Shown here in pieces: positions 25,363 through 35,497 of a DNA stretch of 64,000 bases. Numbering within the stretch: the first letter of the stretch is position 1; each line of letters starts with the position of its first letter. The stretch comes from Nocardia stercoris (GTDB lineage: Bacteria > Actinomycetota > Actinomycetes > Mycobacteriales > Mycobacteriaceae). The notes under the pieces are model-generated. The model worked only from the letters and a program-made list of their open reading frames with translations. It was not told where the DNA came from and ran no database searches. Both the position numbers and the translations under genes were made by a program. The DNA lies in the NCBI RefSeq assembly GCF_003696265.1, contig NZ_RFFH01000010.1, positions 33,263-97,262 of the forward strand. Direction: 5' to 3'.

Positions 25363-26361
25363 CTACACGGTCACGACGACCGTCTTGAGTAGCTTGTCGG
25401 CGAACGTCTGCCGCTTCTCGTCCCACAGCGGCCAGAACCAGCCGAGATAGCAAGGGATGCTGTCGACGATGTGGGCGATCCGGCGCACGAAGGCCATCCC
25501 GAACCCCATCACCTGGCCGTCCTGTTCGCGGATCAGCTTGATCCCCAACAGTTTCTTGCCCCAGGTCTGGCCGGTGGTGCCCTCCAGGTAGGTCAGGTAC
25601 AGCCCCAGGCCGATCGCGACGATGTACCCGAGCGTGATCAGTGTCAGGCCGGCGCCGTTGATCGTGGTGATGCAGTTGCCTTCCGAGTCCACCCGGGTGC
25701 AGTCGGTCGAGCTGCCGACTCCGAACCCGATGCCGTACAGGATGCCGCTCGGGATGGCGACGATCAGGAAGTCGACCAGGAACGCGCCGACCCGGGCGAA
25801 CCAGGTCGCGTAGTTGCCCGCGCCGAAGCCGGGTTCGGGGTAGCCGTATCCGGCCGCCGAATAGCCGGGCTGCGGGTATCCGGGCTGCCCGCCGTACTCG
25901 GGCTGCTGCGCGTACCCCGGCTGCTGCCCGTACCCCGGCTGCTGGCCGTACCCCGGCTGCTGGCCGTACCCCGGCTGCTGGCCGTACCCCGGCTGCTGGC
26001 CGTACCCCGGCTGCTGGCCATATCCAGGTTGCTGTCCGTACCCCGGTTGTTGCCCGTATCCGGGCTGCTGTCCGTATCCCGGTTGTTGCCCGTATCCGGG
26101 CTGTTGGCCGTATCCAGGTTGCTGTCCGTATCCGGGCTGTTGGCCGTATCCAGGTTGTTGCCCGTATCCGGGCTGTTGGCCGTATCCAGGTTGTTGTCCG
26201 TACCCCGGCTGCTGTCCGTACCCGGGCTGCTGGCCTCCGGGCGGCTGCTGTCCCTGTCCCGGCTGTGGCTCGTCGTGTTGCGGCTGCTCTCCTGGCGGCG
26301 GCGGCGGATACCCGCCGGGCTCAGGTTGCTGCGGATCGTTCGGGTCCTCTGGGTTGCTCAT
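25363..26361 (-). CDS. RDD-family membrane protein with PGYGQQ repeat region
   Basis: 332 residues. The N-terminal half is Pro/Gln/Gly/Tyr-rich and holds 17 perfect PGYGQQ hexapeptides plus one PGYAQQ, a disordered segment resembling those that drive phase separation or cell-envelope interactions. The C-terminal about 150 residues form an RDD domain with hydrophobic segments (FARVGAFLVDFLIVAIP, LTLITLGYIVAIGLGLYLTYL), TTGQTWGKKLLGIKL and FVRRIAHIVDSIP. The start at 26361 (SNPEDPNDPQQ) is the natural beginning of the repeat region; an upstream frame to 26415 is not conserved. Function of RDD proteins is unclear, with transport proposed for some. Confidence 0.88.
   Translation of the reverse strand: MSNPEDPNDPQQPEPGGYPPPPPGEQPQHDEPQPGQGQQPPGGQQPGYGQQPGYGQQPGYGQQPGYGQQPGYGQQPGYGQQPGYGQQPGYGQQPGYGQQPGYGQQPGYGQQPGYGQQPGYGQQPGYGQQPGYGQQPGYGQQPGYGQQPGYAQQPEYGGQPGYPQPGYSAAGYGYPEPGFGAGNYATWFARVGAFLVDFLIVAIPSGILYGIGFGVGSSTDCTRVDSEGNCITTINGAGLTLITLGYIVAIGLGLYLTYLEGTTGQTWGKKLLGIKLIREQDGQVMGFGMAFVRRIAHIVDSIPCYLGWFWPLWDEKRQTFADKLLKTVVVTV
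25912..26234. repeat. 18-bp tandem repeat array (18 units) coding PGYGQQ
   Basis: Eighteen successive 18-bp units inside the RDD gene. Units around 25937-26018 are almost identical (TACCCCGGCTGCTGGCCG type), while those from 26019 to 26200 differ at silent positions (TATCCAGGT, TATCCGGGC), so part of the array looks recently expanded and the rest old and purified at protein level. Confidence 0.9.
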
Positions 26362-26471
26362 GCGTAGCCTCCGGGTCGGTGGGGCGGCGAGTCGAGCGGG
26401 TGACCGATTGCTCACACTAGCGCGACCGGTGGCGGATTCCGGTCATGCTGGAACGTGCCGCAGCGCCGCGG

Positions 26472-27371
26472 CTACGCGCCCTTGCGGGCCTTGTGCGCCG
26501 TCTTCTTCGCCGGCGCCTTGGCGGCCTTCTTCGCGGGTGCCTTGGCCGTCTTCTTGGCGGCCTTCTCGGCCGTCTTCTTGGCGGGCACCTCCTTGCCCGC
26601 CGCCTCCAGGCTGCGCCGCAGCGCCGCGACCAGGTCGACCACCTCGGCATCGGCCTGGGCCGGGGCGGCCGCCTCGGCATGCTTGACCGTGCCGCCCGCC
26701 GCGATGGCCTCGTCGAGCAGGCGCTGCAGCTCGATCTGGTACTCGTCGGTGTACTCGTCGGGGTCGAAGTCGCCGGACATGCTGTCCACCAGCGTCTCCG
26801 CCATGGCGATCTCCTGCGGCTTGGGTGCGGTGGCGTCGTCGAGCACGGGGAATTCCGCCGCGCGGACCTCGTCGGGCCACAGCAGGGTCTGCAGGACCAG
26901 GACGCCGTCGCGCACCCGCAGCGCCGCCAGCCGGGTCTTCTGCCGCAGCGTGAAGTGCACCAGCGCGAGGCGGTCCACCTGCGCCAGCGTGGTGGCCAGC
27001 AGGACGTACGCCTTGGGGGTGTTCGAGTCCGGTTCCAGGTAGTAGCTCTTGTCGAACAGGATCGGCTCGATCTGCTCGCTCGGGACGAACTGCAGCACCG
27101 GGATCTCGTGTCGTTCGGCCGCGGGCAGCTTGGCGAAATCGGCGTCGGTGAGGATCACCACGTCACCGTCGGGTGATTCGTAAGCCTTGTCGATATCGGC
27201 GTAGGGGACCGATTCGCCGCAGACCGTGCATTTGCGGTCGTATCGGATGCGGCCACCGTCCGCGGCGTGGACCTGGTGGAACCGGATGTCGTGGTCCTCG
27301 GTGGCCGTGTAAACCTTGACCGGCACGTTGACCAGACCGAATGCGATGGAACCCTTCCAGATGGATCGCAC
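26472..27371 (-). CDS. ku: Ku protein, non-homologous end joining
   Basis: Bacterial Ku of about 299 residues: a homodimer that rings DNA ends and recruits LigD. It begins SIWKGSIAFGLVNVPVKVYTAT, the classic bacterial Ku N-terminus, has a CxxC-like KCTVCGESVP, the long beta-barrel core, and a C-terminal Lys/Ala-rich tail (KKTAEKAAKKTAKAPAKK) typical of actinobacterial Ku and thought to bind DNA. The GTG at 27371 is selected because the conserved sequence starts there; the frame remains open to 27410. ligD is not in the window. Confidence 0.95.
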   Translation of the reverse strand: MRSIWKGSIAFGLVNVPVKVYTATEDHDIRFHQVHAADGGRIRYDRKCTVCGESVPYADIDKAYESPDGDVVILTDADFAKLPAAERHEIPVLQFVPSEQIEPILFDKSYYLEPDSNTPKAYVLLATTLAQVDRLALVHFTLRQKTRLAALRVRDGVLVLQTLLWPDEVRAAEFPVLDDATAPKPQEIAMAETLVDSMSGDFDPDEYTDEYQIELQRLLDEAIAAGGTVKHAEAAAPAQADAEVVDLVAALRRSLEAAGKEVPAKKTAEKAAKKTAKAPAKKAAKAPAKKTAHKARKGA

Positions 27372-27614
27372 CCCTCGATGGTAGGTGCCCGCGCAAGCGA
27401 TACCAGGCAAAACGCCCCAGCAATGTCCGTTATGTCACGTTCGTGGACCCGGGGGCGGCCGGTCGGCTCGTCCCCTCCTGCCCGGCGAGCCGGCGAGCCG
27501 CTCCCCGGGCAGCCGGACGGTGCCGCCCCACTGCCCGGGGTCCGCGCCGTTCCAGGGAAGCTATCGTCGCTCGCCGCCGATCCGTTCCACCCGAGAGCGA
27601 ATTCGGTCGCGGGA

Positions 27615-28694
27615 CTACACAATCGGGCCCATAGCGGTCATCAGGGTTCGGCGCAGTCGCGGTGGGACCGTGCCGAACAGCGCGGCCATCGTGGCCGCGG
27701 TTCCGGGCAGGTCGGCGCGGCCGGACAGGTAGGCCCGCTGCCGCTGAGTGGGCAGCGCGAAGAACGCGTCGAAGAAGACCGGGACGTCGGCGGGGGACAG
27801 TCGCAGCAGAGCGCGCAGTCCGGCCAGGCGCAGCGCGTGCACCGCTCGGGTCGCCGGGGTCGCGGCGGGCGCACCGCCGGCGACGGCGTCGGCGGCCGCC
27901 AGCACGGGGCCGACGCTGTATCCGGTGGCGGGATGGATGTAGGCGCCGGCGGCCCCGAACCGGTTCGCGCCCGGACGCGCTCCCTGGACCGGGAAACGGA
28001 CCTGCTCGACGGGAATATTGTTGTCCGGCACCGTGATTCCGCGCCGTTCCAGTCGGGCCAGCAGGCGTCGCCGTAGCTCGTTCGCGGACAGCGCGGGCCG
28101 CCCGGCCAGGCAGGTCTCCTCATAGAGCATGCGGCCGCCGCCGAGCGGGATCGCGTAGAGGAACGTCGGTGTCGTGTCCGGCGCGGCACCGTTGTCGGCC
28201 CGCCAGTCCATGAACAGCGCCTCGTCGTCGGCGGGCAGGCTCAATCCGTAGGCCGTCTGTTCGGCGCGGCCGGGTGCCCGCCCGAGTCCGCGGGCGTCGA
28301 CGACCCGGGCGGCCGTCAGCTCCCGGCCGTCGTGCAACCGGACCGCCGCCGGCCGCCCGCGGCGCGCGGCGGTGATCCGGACGGCACGGCCGCGGATCGT
28401 GCCGGGCGCGGGAATCGTCAGCGCGTCCTGCAGTGCGCCGGTATCGAGCACGGCGTACGGCCGGTCGAGCACCGCGCGGCGGGTGCCCCACACCACCGGG
28501 CGGCCCACGGTCGCGGCGACCACGTGCCCGGGCAGCCAGTGCGGCAGATCATCTGTCCAGGTGGCGTACGTGGCCGCCCACCGCCGGTCCGGCCTGGGGT
28601 CGACGGCGATCACCCGCATCCCGTGCACAGCTGCGCGGTGTGCCAGTGCCCGCCCCGCCGGGCCGAGTCCGCACACCAGGAGATCGGCGATCAT
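27615..28694 (-). CDS. Lycopene cyclase family protein
   Basis: 359-residue FAD/NAD(P)-binding protein of the CrtL/CrtY type, which cyclises lycopene ends to beta-ionone rings. Visible: dinucleotide-binding ADLLVCGLGPAGRALAHRA at the N-terminus, TWTDDLPHWL (the conserved W region), VDARGLG, PLGGGRMLYEETCLAGRP and the hallmark YIHPATGYSVGPVLAAAD. No other carotenoid genes (crtE, crtB, crtI) are in the window, so it would act on precursors made elsewhere. It is divergent from the membrane hypothetical gene at 28797. Confidence 0.88.
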   Translation of the reverse strand: MIADLLVCGLGPAGRALAHRAAVHGMRVIAVDPRPDRRWAATYATWTDDLPHWLPGHVVAATVGRPVVWGTRRAVLDRPYAVLDTGALQDALTIPAPGTIRGRAVRITAARRGRPAAVRLHDGRELTAARVVDARGLGRAPGRAEQTAYGLSLPADDEALFMDWRADNGAAPDTTPTFLYAIPLGGGRMLYEETCLAGRPALSANELRRRLLARLERRGITVPDNNIPVEQVRFPVQGARPGANRFGAAGAYIHPATGYSVGPVLAAADAVAGGAPAATPATRAVHALRLAGLRALLRLSPADVPVFFDAFFALPTQRQRAYLSGRADLPGTAATMAALFGTVPPRLRRTLMTAMGPIV

Positions 28695-28796
28695 GACGGC
28701 GATTGCATCACAGTCCAGTTTCGGTAAGGTTCAGCTAGCCCGTGACGTGCCCGCATCGGGTGGGGAGCGGCCGGGTGATGGAAGGTAGCTAAGCAG

Positions 28797-29732
28797 ATGA
28801 CGTATCCGCCCGGCTTCGGGAGCGGCTCCGACGACCAGGGCGGTCAGCCACAACCCGATTGGAGCATGGCTCCCTCGAGCAACGGTGTGTGGGGCGCTCC
28901 CGTCGCGACCCTGGCCGACCCGGCGCCGCGCGCCGCCTGGGGTGAGCAGTCCGACCCGGACGGCTGGCCCGCGCATCTGCCCCCGCCCCCGCCGCAGCGG
29001 GTGGACTCCACCTGGAACGAGCCGAAGGCCGCGCCGGCCGCCGGAGCCGACGACCTCGGCGCGCCCCCGAAGGCGAAGCCCGCGGTCATCGCCGCGATGG
29101 TGGTGGGCCTGGTGGCCATGATGGCCGCCGCCACCGGTGTCGTCGTGGCCATCAGCCACAGCCACATTCGCGGCAACGCCGCCCAGTCCGCGGCGCCGAC
29201 CACCACGGCACTGGTTCCGGCCACCTCGACCGTGGCGCCGGTACCGACCACCACCCCGGCGCCGCCCGCGCGGTTCAGCTTCACCGAGCAGGCCAAGGAC
29301 TGGGACATCACCAAAGAGGACACCACGCTGCACGCGGAATGGGTGGAGGGCATCGACCACCCCGACTGCGGCGAGATCGACGCGAGCGGCAAGCTGGCGG
29401 CGCTGGGCTGTCAGTACGCGGCGGAGATGGTGTACCGCGGCGAGGGCGGCGACCTCATGATCACCGAGTTCGTGCTGGGCATGGGTACGCCGGAAGCGGC
29501 GACCGAAGCGGCGGCCCCCGGGCAGCTGGCCGATACGGACATCGTCCTGCGCCCCGAGAGCTACATCTCCGACTACGGCAACGGCGGCGCGAGCCGGTGG
29601 AAGGCCGACGCCCAGGGCAGTTTCGTGGTCTACACCGTCGTCACCGCCGACTCCTACGTCAGCGAGGACACCGTGGACAAGTACGAGCGCTTCCGCCACA
29701 CGGACACGATGTCCTCGCTGATGGTGCGTTAG
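28797..29732 (+). CDS. Single-pass membrane hypothetical protein
   Basis: 311 residues in three parts: a Pro/Gly-rich cytoplasmic region (about 1-95), one transmembrane helix (VIAAMVVGLVAMMAAATGVVVAI, about 96-118), a Thr/Pro/Ala linker, and an outer domain of about 160 residues with two cysteines (HPDCGEID and ALGCQYAAEM) that may form a disulfide. The same architecture occurs in several mycobacterial and nocardial envelope proteins. Domain identity is not recognised. Its stop overlaps the end of the convergent SDR gene by four bases. Confidence 0.75.
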   Translation: MTYPPGFGSGSDDQGGQPQPDWSMAPSSNGVWGAPVATLADPAPRAAWGEQSDPDGWPAHLPPPPPQRVDSTWNEPKAAPAAGADDLGAPPKAKPAVIAAMVVGLVAMMAAATGVVVAISHSHIRGNAAQSAAPTTTALVPATSTVAPVPTTTPAPPARFSFTEQAKDWDITKEDTTLHAEWVEGIDHPDCGEIDASGKLAALGCQYAAEMVYRGEGGDLMITEFVLGMGTPEAATEAAAPGQLADTDIVLRPESYISDYGNGGASRWKADAQGSFVVYTVVTADSYVSEDTVDKYERFRHTDTMSSLMVR

Positions 29733-30496
29733 GCGCCGAGACCACCGGTTGCCAGCAGGCCGCCGTCGACGGACACCACCTCACCGGTGATCCAGCTCGC
29801 CCGGTCGCTCGCCAGGAAGGCGACCAGGGCGGCGACATCCTCGGGCGCGCCCAGGCGCTTCATCGGGTAGGCGGCGGCGATGGCCTCGTCGCCGGCCGAG
29901 TACAGCGCCTCGGCGAATTTCGTCTTCACCACCGCCGGGGCGACCGCGTTGACGCGGATGGCGGGGCCGAGCTGCCAGGCCAGTTCCGCCGTGAGCCGGA
30001 TGACCGCGGCCTTGGACGCGCCGTACGCGCCGATCACGCCGGTCGAGCGGATACCCGCGACGCTGGCCACGTTGACCACCGCGCCGCCGTGGTCACGCAT
30101 CCACCCGTGATAGGCCAGCTGCGTATAACCCAGTGCGGCAACGACATTGACGTCGAAGATCTTGCGCACGGCCGCCAGGTCGGCATCCATGAGCGAGCCG
30201 TACACCGGATTGATGCCCGTGTTGTTGATCAGAATGTCCAGCGCGCCGAATTCGCCGATGGCGGCGTTCACCTGGTCGGCGCGGGCCTGCTCGTCGCCGG
30301 CGTTGCCCGCCACCGCGACCACCCGGCCCGGATGCCCGAGGTCCCGCAGTGCGCGCGCGGCCTCCTCGAGCGGTTCGGGTTTGCGGGCCGTGATGAGCAC
30401 GTTCGCGCCCTGTGCGAGTAGTTCCGCTGCGATCGCGGCGCCGATGCCCCGGCTCGCGCCGGACACCAGAGCGGATTTCCCTGTCAGTTCACCCAT
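29729..30496 (-). CDS. SDR-family oxidoreductase
   Basis: Classical short-chain dehydrogenase/reductase of 255 residues. NAD(P) motif SGASRGIGAAIA, NNTG in place of the usual NNAG, catalytic VASVAG with Ser and YGASKAAV with the YxxxK pair, and a normal C-terminal VDGGLLATGG. It resembles FabG-like 3-oxoacyl reductases, but the substrate is not predictable. In mycobacteria the gene next to the ABC-F homologue is different (echA12), so this is local variation. Confidence 0.88.
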   Translation of the reverse strand: MGELTGKSALVSGASRGIGAAIAAELLAQGANVLITARKPEPLEEAARALRDLGHPGRVVAVAGNAGDEQARADQVNAAIGEFGALDILINNTGINPVYGSLMDADLAAVRKIFDVNVVAALGYTQLAYHGWMRDHGGAVVNVASVAGIRSTGVIGAYGASKAAVIRLTAELAWQLGPAIRVNAVAPAVVKTKFAEALYSAGDEAIAAAYPMKRLGAPEDVAALVAFLASDRASWITGEVVSVDGGLLATGGLGA

Positions 30497-30678
30497 GCTC
30501 GAAAGCTACCCCAGGAGCGAGCTGAGCGAGCGGTAGATAGGTGAGGGTGTCCGGGCGAGATCGACGTGCTCGAGAGCACCCCGAGGCGGGGCGGGTGCGG
30601 GCTCGGTGAGCGGGTAAAATCGGCTTTTCGTGTGTGCCCATCGGGGTACACGACCCCCTGCCCACGAGGAGTTTGTCT

Positions 30679-32310
<1,632 letters not shown>

Positions 32311-32357
32311 GTGCGTCAGGGCCGGAGGCGGCAGCGAAGCGTAACCACGCAGGCCCA

Positions 32358-32388
32358 GCACTCGGGCGCGATGTCACTGCCCGAGTGC
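32358..32388 (+). terminator. Hairpin after ABC-F gene
   Basis: GCACTCGGGC (32358-32367) pairs with GCCCGAGTGC (32379-32388), a perfect 10-bp stem with an 11-base loop, 48 bases after the ABC-F stop. No U-run. Confidence 0.55.
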
Positions 32389-32522
32389 GTCAGTACGGTC
32401 GTGAGTGGTGCACTCCGAACCCTGCAGTGGACTCTTTCGTGATACGAATCACAACTGGGCGTTGATCACGAAGGTACGAGTGTCTAGCCTGGAATGAGGC
32501 TGCAGGGCAACCGGAGGAAGCC

Positions 32523-32765
32523 ATGAGTGACAGGCCCGCACAAGGGAAGTCCACATTGACCAAGGGCACACGCGTCACGGGGAAGTCGAGAGACCGTCTC
32601 CAGACTCAGCTCAAGAAGCAATACGAGGCCGGCGCGAGCATTCGATCGCTCGCACGCGAAACCGGCCGTTCGTACGGGTTCATTCACAACGTGCTGGTGG
32701 AGTCGCACGTGCAACTCCGCAGCCGCGGTGGTGCGAATCGGCGCAAGGCCGCCCCGGCGAAATAG
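32523..32765 (+). CDS. Small helix-turn-helix protein (Rv1473A-like)
   Basis: 80 residues with a basic N-terminus and a single HTH: LKKQYEAGASIRSLARETGRSYGFIHNVL, followed by a basic tail (RSRGGANRRKAAPAK). A strong GGAGGAAG lies before the ATG, and TTGATC and TAGCCT spaced by 17 bases upstream fit a -35/-10 pair. Homologues of this tiny protein are conserved beside the ABC-F/acn locus across mycolic-acid bacteria (Rv1473A in M. tuberculosis). Likely DNA-binding; targets unknown. Confidence 0.88.
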   Translation: MSDRPAQGKSTLTKGTRVTGKSRDRLQTQLKKQYEAGASIRSLARETGRSYGFIHNVLVESHVQLRSRGGANRRKAAPAK

Positions 32766-32774
32766 CGTCCGCCC

Positions 32775-33728
32775 TCACACTGTGGCGTCGCCGCAGACGA
32801 GGAAATTCGCCAGACTGGCGACGATGGGCAGTCCCGTCTTGATCTCCAGATACGCGAACTGGCCCTGCGGGTTCACCTCGAGGAAGTAGTGCTCGCCGTC
32901 CGCGCCGAGCCGGATGTCGACCACGCCGAAGGCCAATCCCAGCGTTCCCATCAGGGTGGACAGCGACCGGCTGACCGCGGCGGGCAGCCGGTCCGGTGCG
33001 AAGTCCACCGTGGTGTCCAGGCGGGAATCCACCCGCCCCGCACCCGATTGCGAATCGATTCGTACCGTCCACTCCGTGCCGTCGATCCAGACCACACGCA
33101 GATCGCAGGCAGCCTCGATGTAGTCCTGGAACGTGGTCGGAGTGCTGCGGATCGTGTCGAGCCGGTCGAGGTCGGGCTCGGAAACCACACGCGTTTCGGA
33201 GAATTCGGCACGACCGGTGCCGGTGCGCTTGTAGATCACCGCGCCGGACCGGGATTTCACGAACCGGCGGGCTTCCTCGGGATCGTTGGTGACCAGGGTC
33301 TCGGGGATGCGCAGGCCGGCGTGGACGGCCGCCTCGAGCTGGACCAGTTTGCGGGTCGCGGTGCGGTCGGCACCGGGGTCGTTGACCCACACCGCGGGCA
33401 TCGACCAGAGCAGACCCTGCAGGAATCCGTCGCATTCGGCTTGCCGGAATTCGTTGTCGGCGCTGCGGATTCCGGTCGGCACCCGGCAGCGGTGCGGCCG
33501 CCGCCACCAGACCGCGCCGACGCCGTCGAGCCCGAGCACGTGGGACAGGGTGCGTTCGGAGCGGCTGGCACCGATGCGGAATGTGCCGCTCTCGGTGGGG
33601 AAGTCGCGCATGTCGAGCCGAATCGGGTCGATTCCGTGCCGGTCTCGCATGACGGCGGCGACCGCGTCGGCGTGCAGGTCGCCGGTTTCGGTGACGATCA
33701 GCACCGAGCCCGGCTGTCGTTGTGGCAT
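32775..33728 (-). CDS. ATP-grasp RiPP ligase (graspetide maturase, MvdC/MvdD-like)
   Basis: 317-residue ATP-grasp enzyme of the family that makes macrocyclic ester or amide links in graspetide peptides (microviridin type). N-terminal domain: VLIVTETGDLHADAVAAVM, RLDMRDFPTE and AVWWRRPHRCRVP. Central: WVNDPGADRTATRKLVQLEAA, GLRIPETLVTNDPEEARRF. ATP site: VIYKRTGTGRAE, QDYIEAACDLRVVW, and the Mg-binding/terminal signature VDIRLGADGEHYFLEVNPQGQFAYLEIKTGLPIVASLANFL. This set is characteristic of graspetide ligases rather than of D-Ala ligase or RimK. It starts 10 bp after the candidate precursor, same strand. No aspartate methyltransferase (PIMT), transporter or protease is adjacent. Confidence 0.88.
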   Translation of the reverse strand: MPQRQPGSVLIVTETGDLHADAVAAVMRDRHGIDPIRLDMRDFPTESGTFRIGASRSERTLSHVLGLDGVGAVWWRRPHRCRVPTGIRSADNEFRQAECDGFLQGLLWSMPAVWVNDPGADRTATRKLVQLEAAVHAGLRIPETLVTNDPEEARRFVKSRSGAVIYKRTGTGRAEFSETRVVSEPDLDRLDTIRSTPTTFQDYIEAACDLRVVWIDGTEWTVRIDSQSGAGRVDSRLDTTVDFAPDRLPAAVSRSLSTLMGTLGLAFGVVDIRLGADGEHYFLEVNPQGQFAYLEIKTGLPIVASLANFLVCGDATV

Positions 33729-33738
33729 CCGGGGGCCC

Positions 33739-34197
33739 TCAGTCGAGGCTGTCGCAGGCCGCGCCGTCGTCGCTGTGCGCGTACGAGCGGGTCTGCAGGA
33801 ACGTCATGGTGGCGCCGGGGACGCCGGGCCGGGTGTCGAGTCGCATTCTGCGCAGCCAGGTTTCGGTGAGTCCGCGCAGCGCGTCGTCGCCGGGGGTGAC
33901 CGAAGGCTGTGGTGCCAGCGTCATCGGGCGTTCGGTGAGTTCGACGCGCAGGCGCCGGGTGTAGTCGGCCATGGCGCCCGGGCGGATTCGCACCGACACC
34001 TCGCGGCCGCCGGTCCGGCGGGCGGGGTCGGTGTGCTCGCCGTCGGTGACGTCGAGGACGTCGGATCGGTCGAATGTCCAGGTGCCTTCGCCGACCCGCA
34101 GGCTGATCGCGGTATCGGTCTCGGCCACCAGATAGCCAGATAGTGGCGGTACGGCCCGATCGGTCTCTGGAACGCGATGGGGGGTGGTGATTGTCAT
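33739..34197 (-). CDS. Candidate graspetide precursor (long leader, Thr/Ser/Asp-rich C-terminus)
   Basis: 152 residues, start at 34197 with GGAG five bases upstream. Residues about 18-100 look folded and beta-rich (SGYLVAETDTAISLRVGEG, SVRIRPGAMADYTRRLRVEL). After a linker, the C-terminus (about 129-152) is rich in hydroxyl donors Thr130, Thr132, Thr136, Ser138, Tyr139, Ser142, Ser150 and acid acceptors Asp143, Asp144, Asp149, Asp152, plus one Cys148: the composition graspetide cores need for side-chain ester links. It is directly upstream of the ATP-grasp ligase gene, the normal precursor position. Known precursors are usually 50-130 residues, so the leader is long. No homology is recognised, and a non-substrate accessory role remains possible. 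Confidence 0.55.
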   Translation of the reverse strand: MTITTPHRVPETDRAVPPLSGYLVAETDTAISLRVGEGTWTFDRSDVLDVTDGEHTDPARRTGGREVSVRIRPGAMADYTRRLRVELTERPMTLAPQPSVTPGDDALRGLTETWLRRMRLDTRPGVPGATMTFLQTRSYAHSDDGAACDSLD

Positions 34198-34426
34198 GGT
34201 TGCTCCGATCTGCTCGGTGTTTGCCATGTAATCCGGGTGGAGTGGATCATAGCCCGCCTGGCGGCCGGAACGGTGAACATCGACAGATTTGCTGAGCGCG
34301 CAGATTGTCCGAATTGATCTAGCTATGAAGGGCTTTCGGGAACGATTCGGGCGCGACAGCATCCTCCGAGCTAATGATTGCTAAGAGGTTGCTGAAGTCG
34401 CGGACCAGAGCTGTTTCAGAATCGGC

Positions 34427-34843
34427 TCACAGCCGTTCGAGCAGTTGGGGATCATCACTGAGCCGCAGGAAAGCGGCGCGCGCGTCCGGGAGCAGTTTGC
34501 GGGCGGTGAGATCCATGACGCCGCAGACAACGCTGATCTCCGCGGAGAGCCGGCCGTCGGCCTTGCGGATCTCCTGCTCGAACCGAAAGACCTTGCCCTC
34601 GCCCCAGATCGGCGTGCACGTCACGGTGATCTCGTCGCCGATCCGCAGCTCACCGCGGTATTTGATGTTCTGCTCCAGCACGATCGGGGCCGTGCCACCG
34701 CCCACCACCGTCTGGTCGATCCCGATACTGCTCAGATATTCCCACCGGGCGTGTTCCGCGTACTTCGGGTACACCGACTGGTTCACGTGGCCGAGCGAAT
34801 CGAGTTCGTAACCGCGCACGCGGATCTGGACAGAAAAGGTCAT
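34427..34843 (-). CDS. Acyl-CoA thioesterase, hot-dog fold (4HBT-like)
   Basis: 138-residue single hot-dog domain. The active-site segment YELDSLGHVNQSVYPKYAEHARWEYL has the Asp and GHVN pattern of 4-hydroxybenzoyl-CoA-type thioesterases. Then NIKYRGELRIGDEITVTCTPI and FRFEQEIRKADGRLSAE. It hydrolyses acyl-CoA thioesters; chain specificity is unknown. It ends about 60 bp after acnR ends upstream, same strand, and might be a read-through member of the acn-acnR unit. Confidence 0.88.
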   Translation of the reverse strand: MTFSVQIRVRGYELDSLGHVNQSVYPKYAEHARWEYLSSIGIDQTVVGGGTAPIVLEQNIKYRGELRIGDEITVTCTPIWGEGKVFRFEQEIRKADGRLSAEISVVCGVMDLTARKLLPDARAAFLRLSDDPQLLERL

Positions 34844-34903
34844 GCAACGTCCAACGACCTGGCGGAATGCCGAATTCCGGACCCGGTGGTGGGCTGCGAC
34901 ACA

Positions 34904-35470
34904 TCAGCGCGCGGTGCGGACCGAGGCTTCGACCAGATCCAGTACGGCCTCCAGATTGTCCCCGGCGTGACCCGAGGCGATCCGCGCGATCAGCCCGTCC
35001 AGCACCAGATCCAGATAACCGAGCAGCACATCGGTGGGCACGTCGTCACGCAGTGCGCCGGCCGCCTTGCGGCGTTCCAGGCGGGCCAGTGTGGCAGCGG
35101 TCAATTCGGCTGACCGCTGCGTCCAACCGGCCGCGAACTCGGGGTCGGTGCGCAGCCGGCGCGCGATCTCGAGCCGGGTGCCCAGCCAGTTGTACTGGGC
35201 CGGATTGGCGAGCATCTCGCGCATCACCTGCACGATGCCCTGATTGGCCGCGACATCGGCCATCCGCTCGGCGTCCTCCTGGGCCAAGGCCAGGAACAGC
35301 GCGTCCTTGTCGCGGAAGTGATGGAAGATCGCCCCCCGGGACAGGCCGATGGCCTCCTCCAGGCGGCGCACGGTGGCGCCCTCGTAACCGAATTCGGCGA
35401 AACAGCGGCGCGCGCCGTCGAGGATCTGACTGCGCCGGGCGGCGAGATGGTCGTCACTGACCTTCGGCAT
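34904..35470 (-). CDS. acnR: TetR-family repressor AcnR (Rv1474c-like)
   Basis: 188-residue TetR protein: HTH at about 12-55 (SQILDGARRCFAEFGYEGATVRRLEEAIGLSRGAIFHHFRDKDALF) followed by a helical sensor domain. The start at 35470 has a strong GGGAGGAAT ribosome site. It lies directly downstream of acn, as does acnR in Corynebacterium, where it represses aconitase and responds to citrate/Fe. A sequence matching the corynebacterial AcnR box is present in the acn promoter (38428-38443), supporting the assignment. Confidence 0.88.
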   Translation of the reverse strand: MPKVSDDHLAARRSQILDGARRCFAEFGYEGATVRRLEEAIGLSRGAIFHHFRDKDALFLALAQEDAERMADVAANQGIVQVMREMLANPAQYNWLGTRLEIARRLRTDPEFAAGWTQRSAELTAATLARLERRKAAGALRDDVPTDVLLGYLDLVLDGLIARIASGHAGDNLEAVLDLVEASVRTAR

Positions 35471-35497
35471 GAATTCCTCCCACGGTAGATACGCCGA

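Noticed and set aside
25912..26234. Repeat array considered as CRISPR
   Set aside because: 18-bp units with no spacers, in frame inside a coding gene.
25471..26367. 298-codon antisense ORF with LLAVPRLL repeats
   Set aside because: Mirror of the PGYGQQ-coding repeat in the RDD gene; not a protein on its own.
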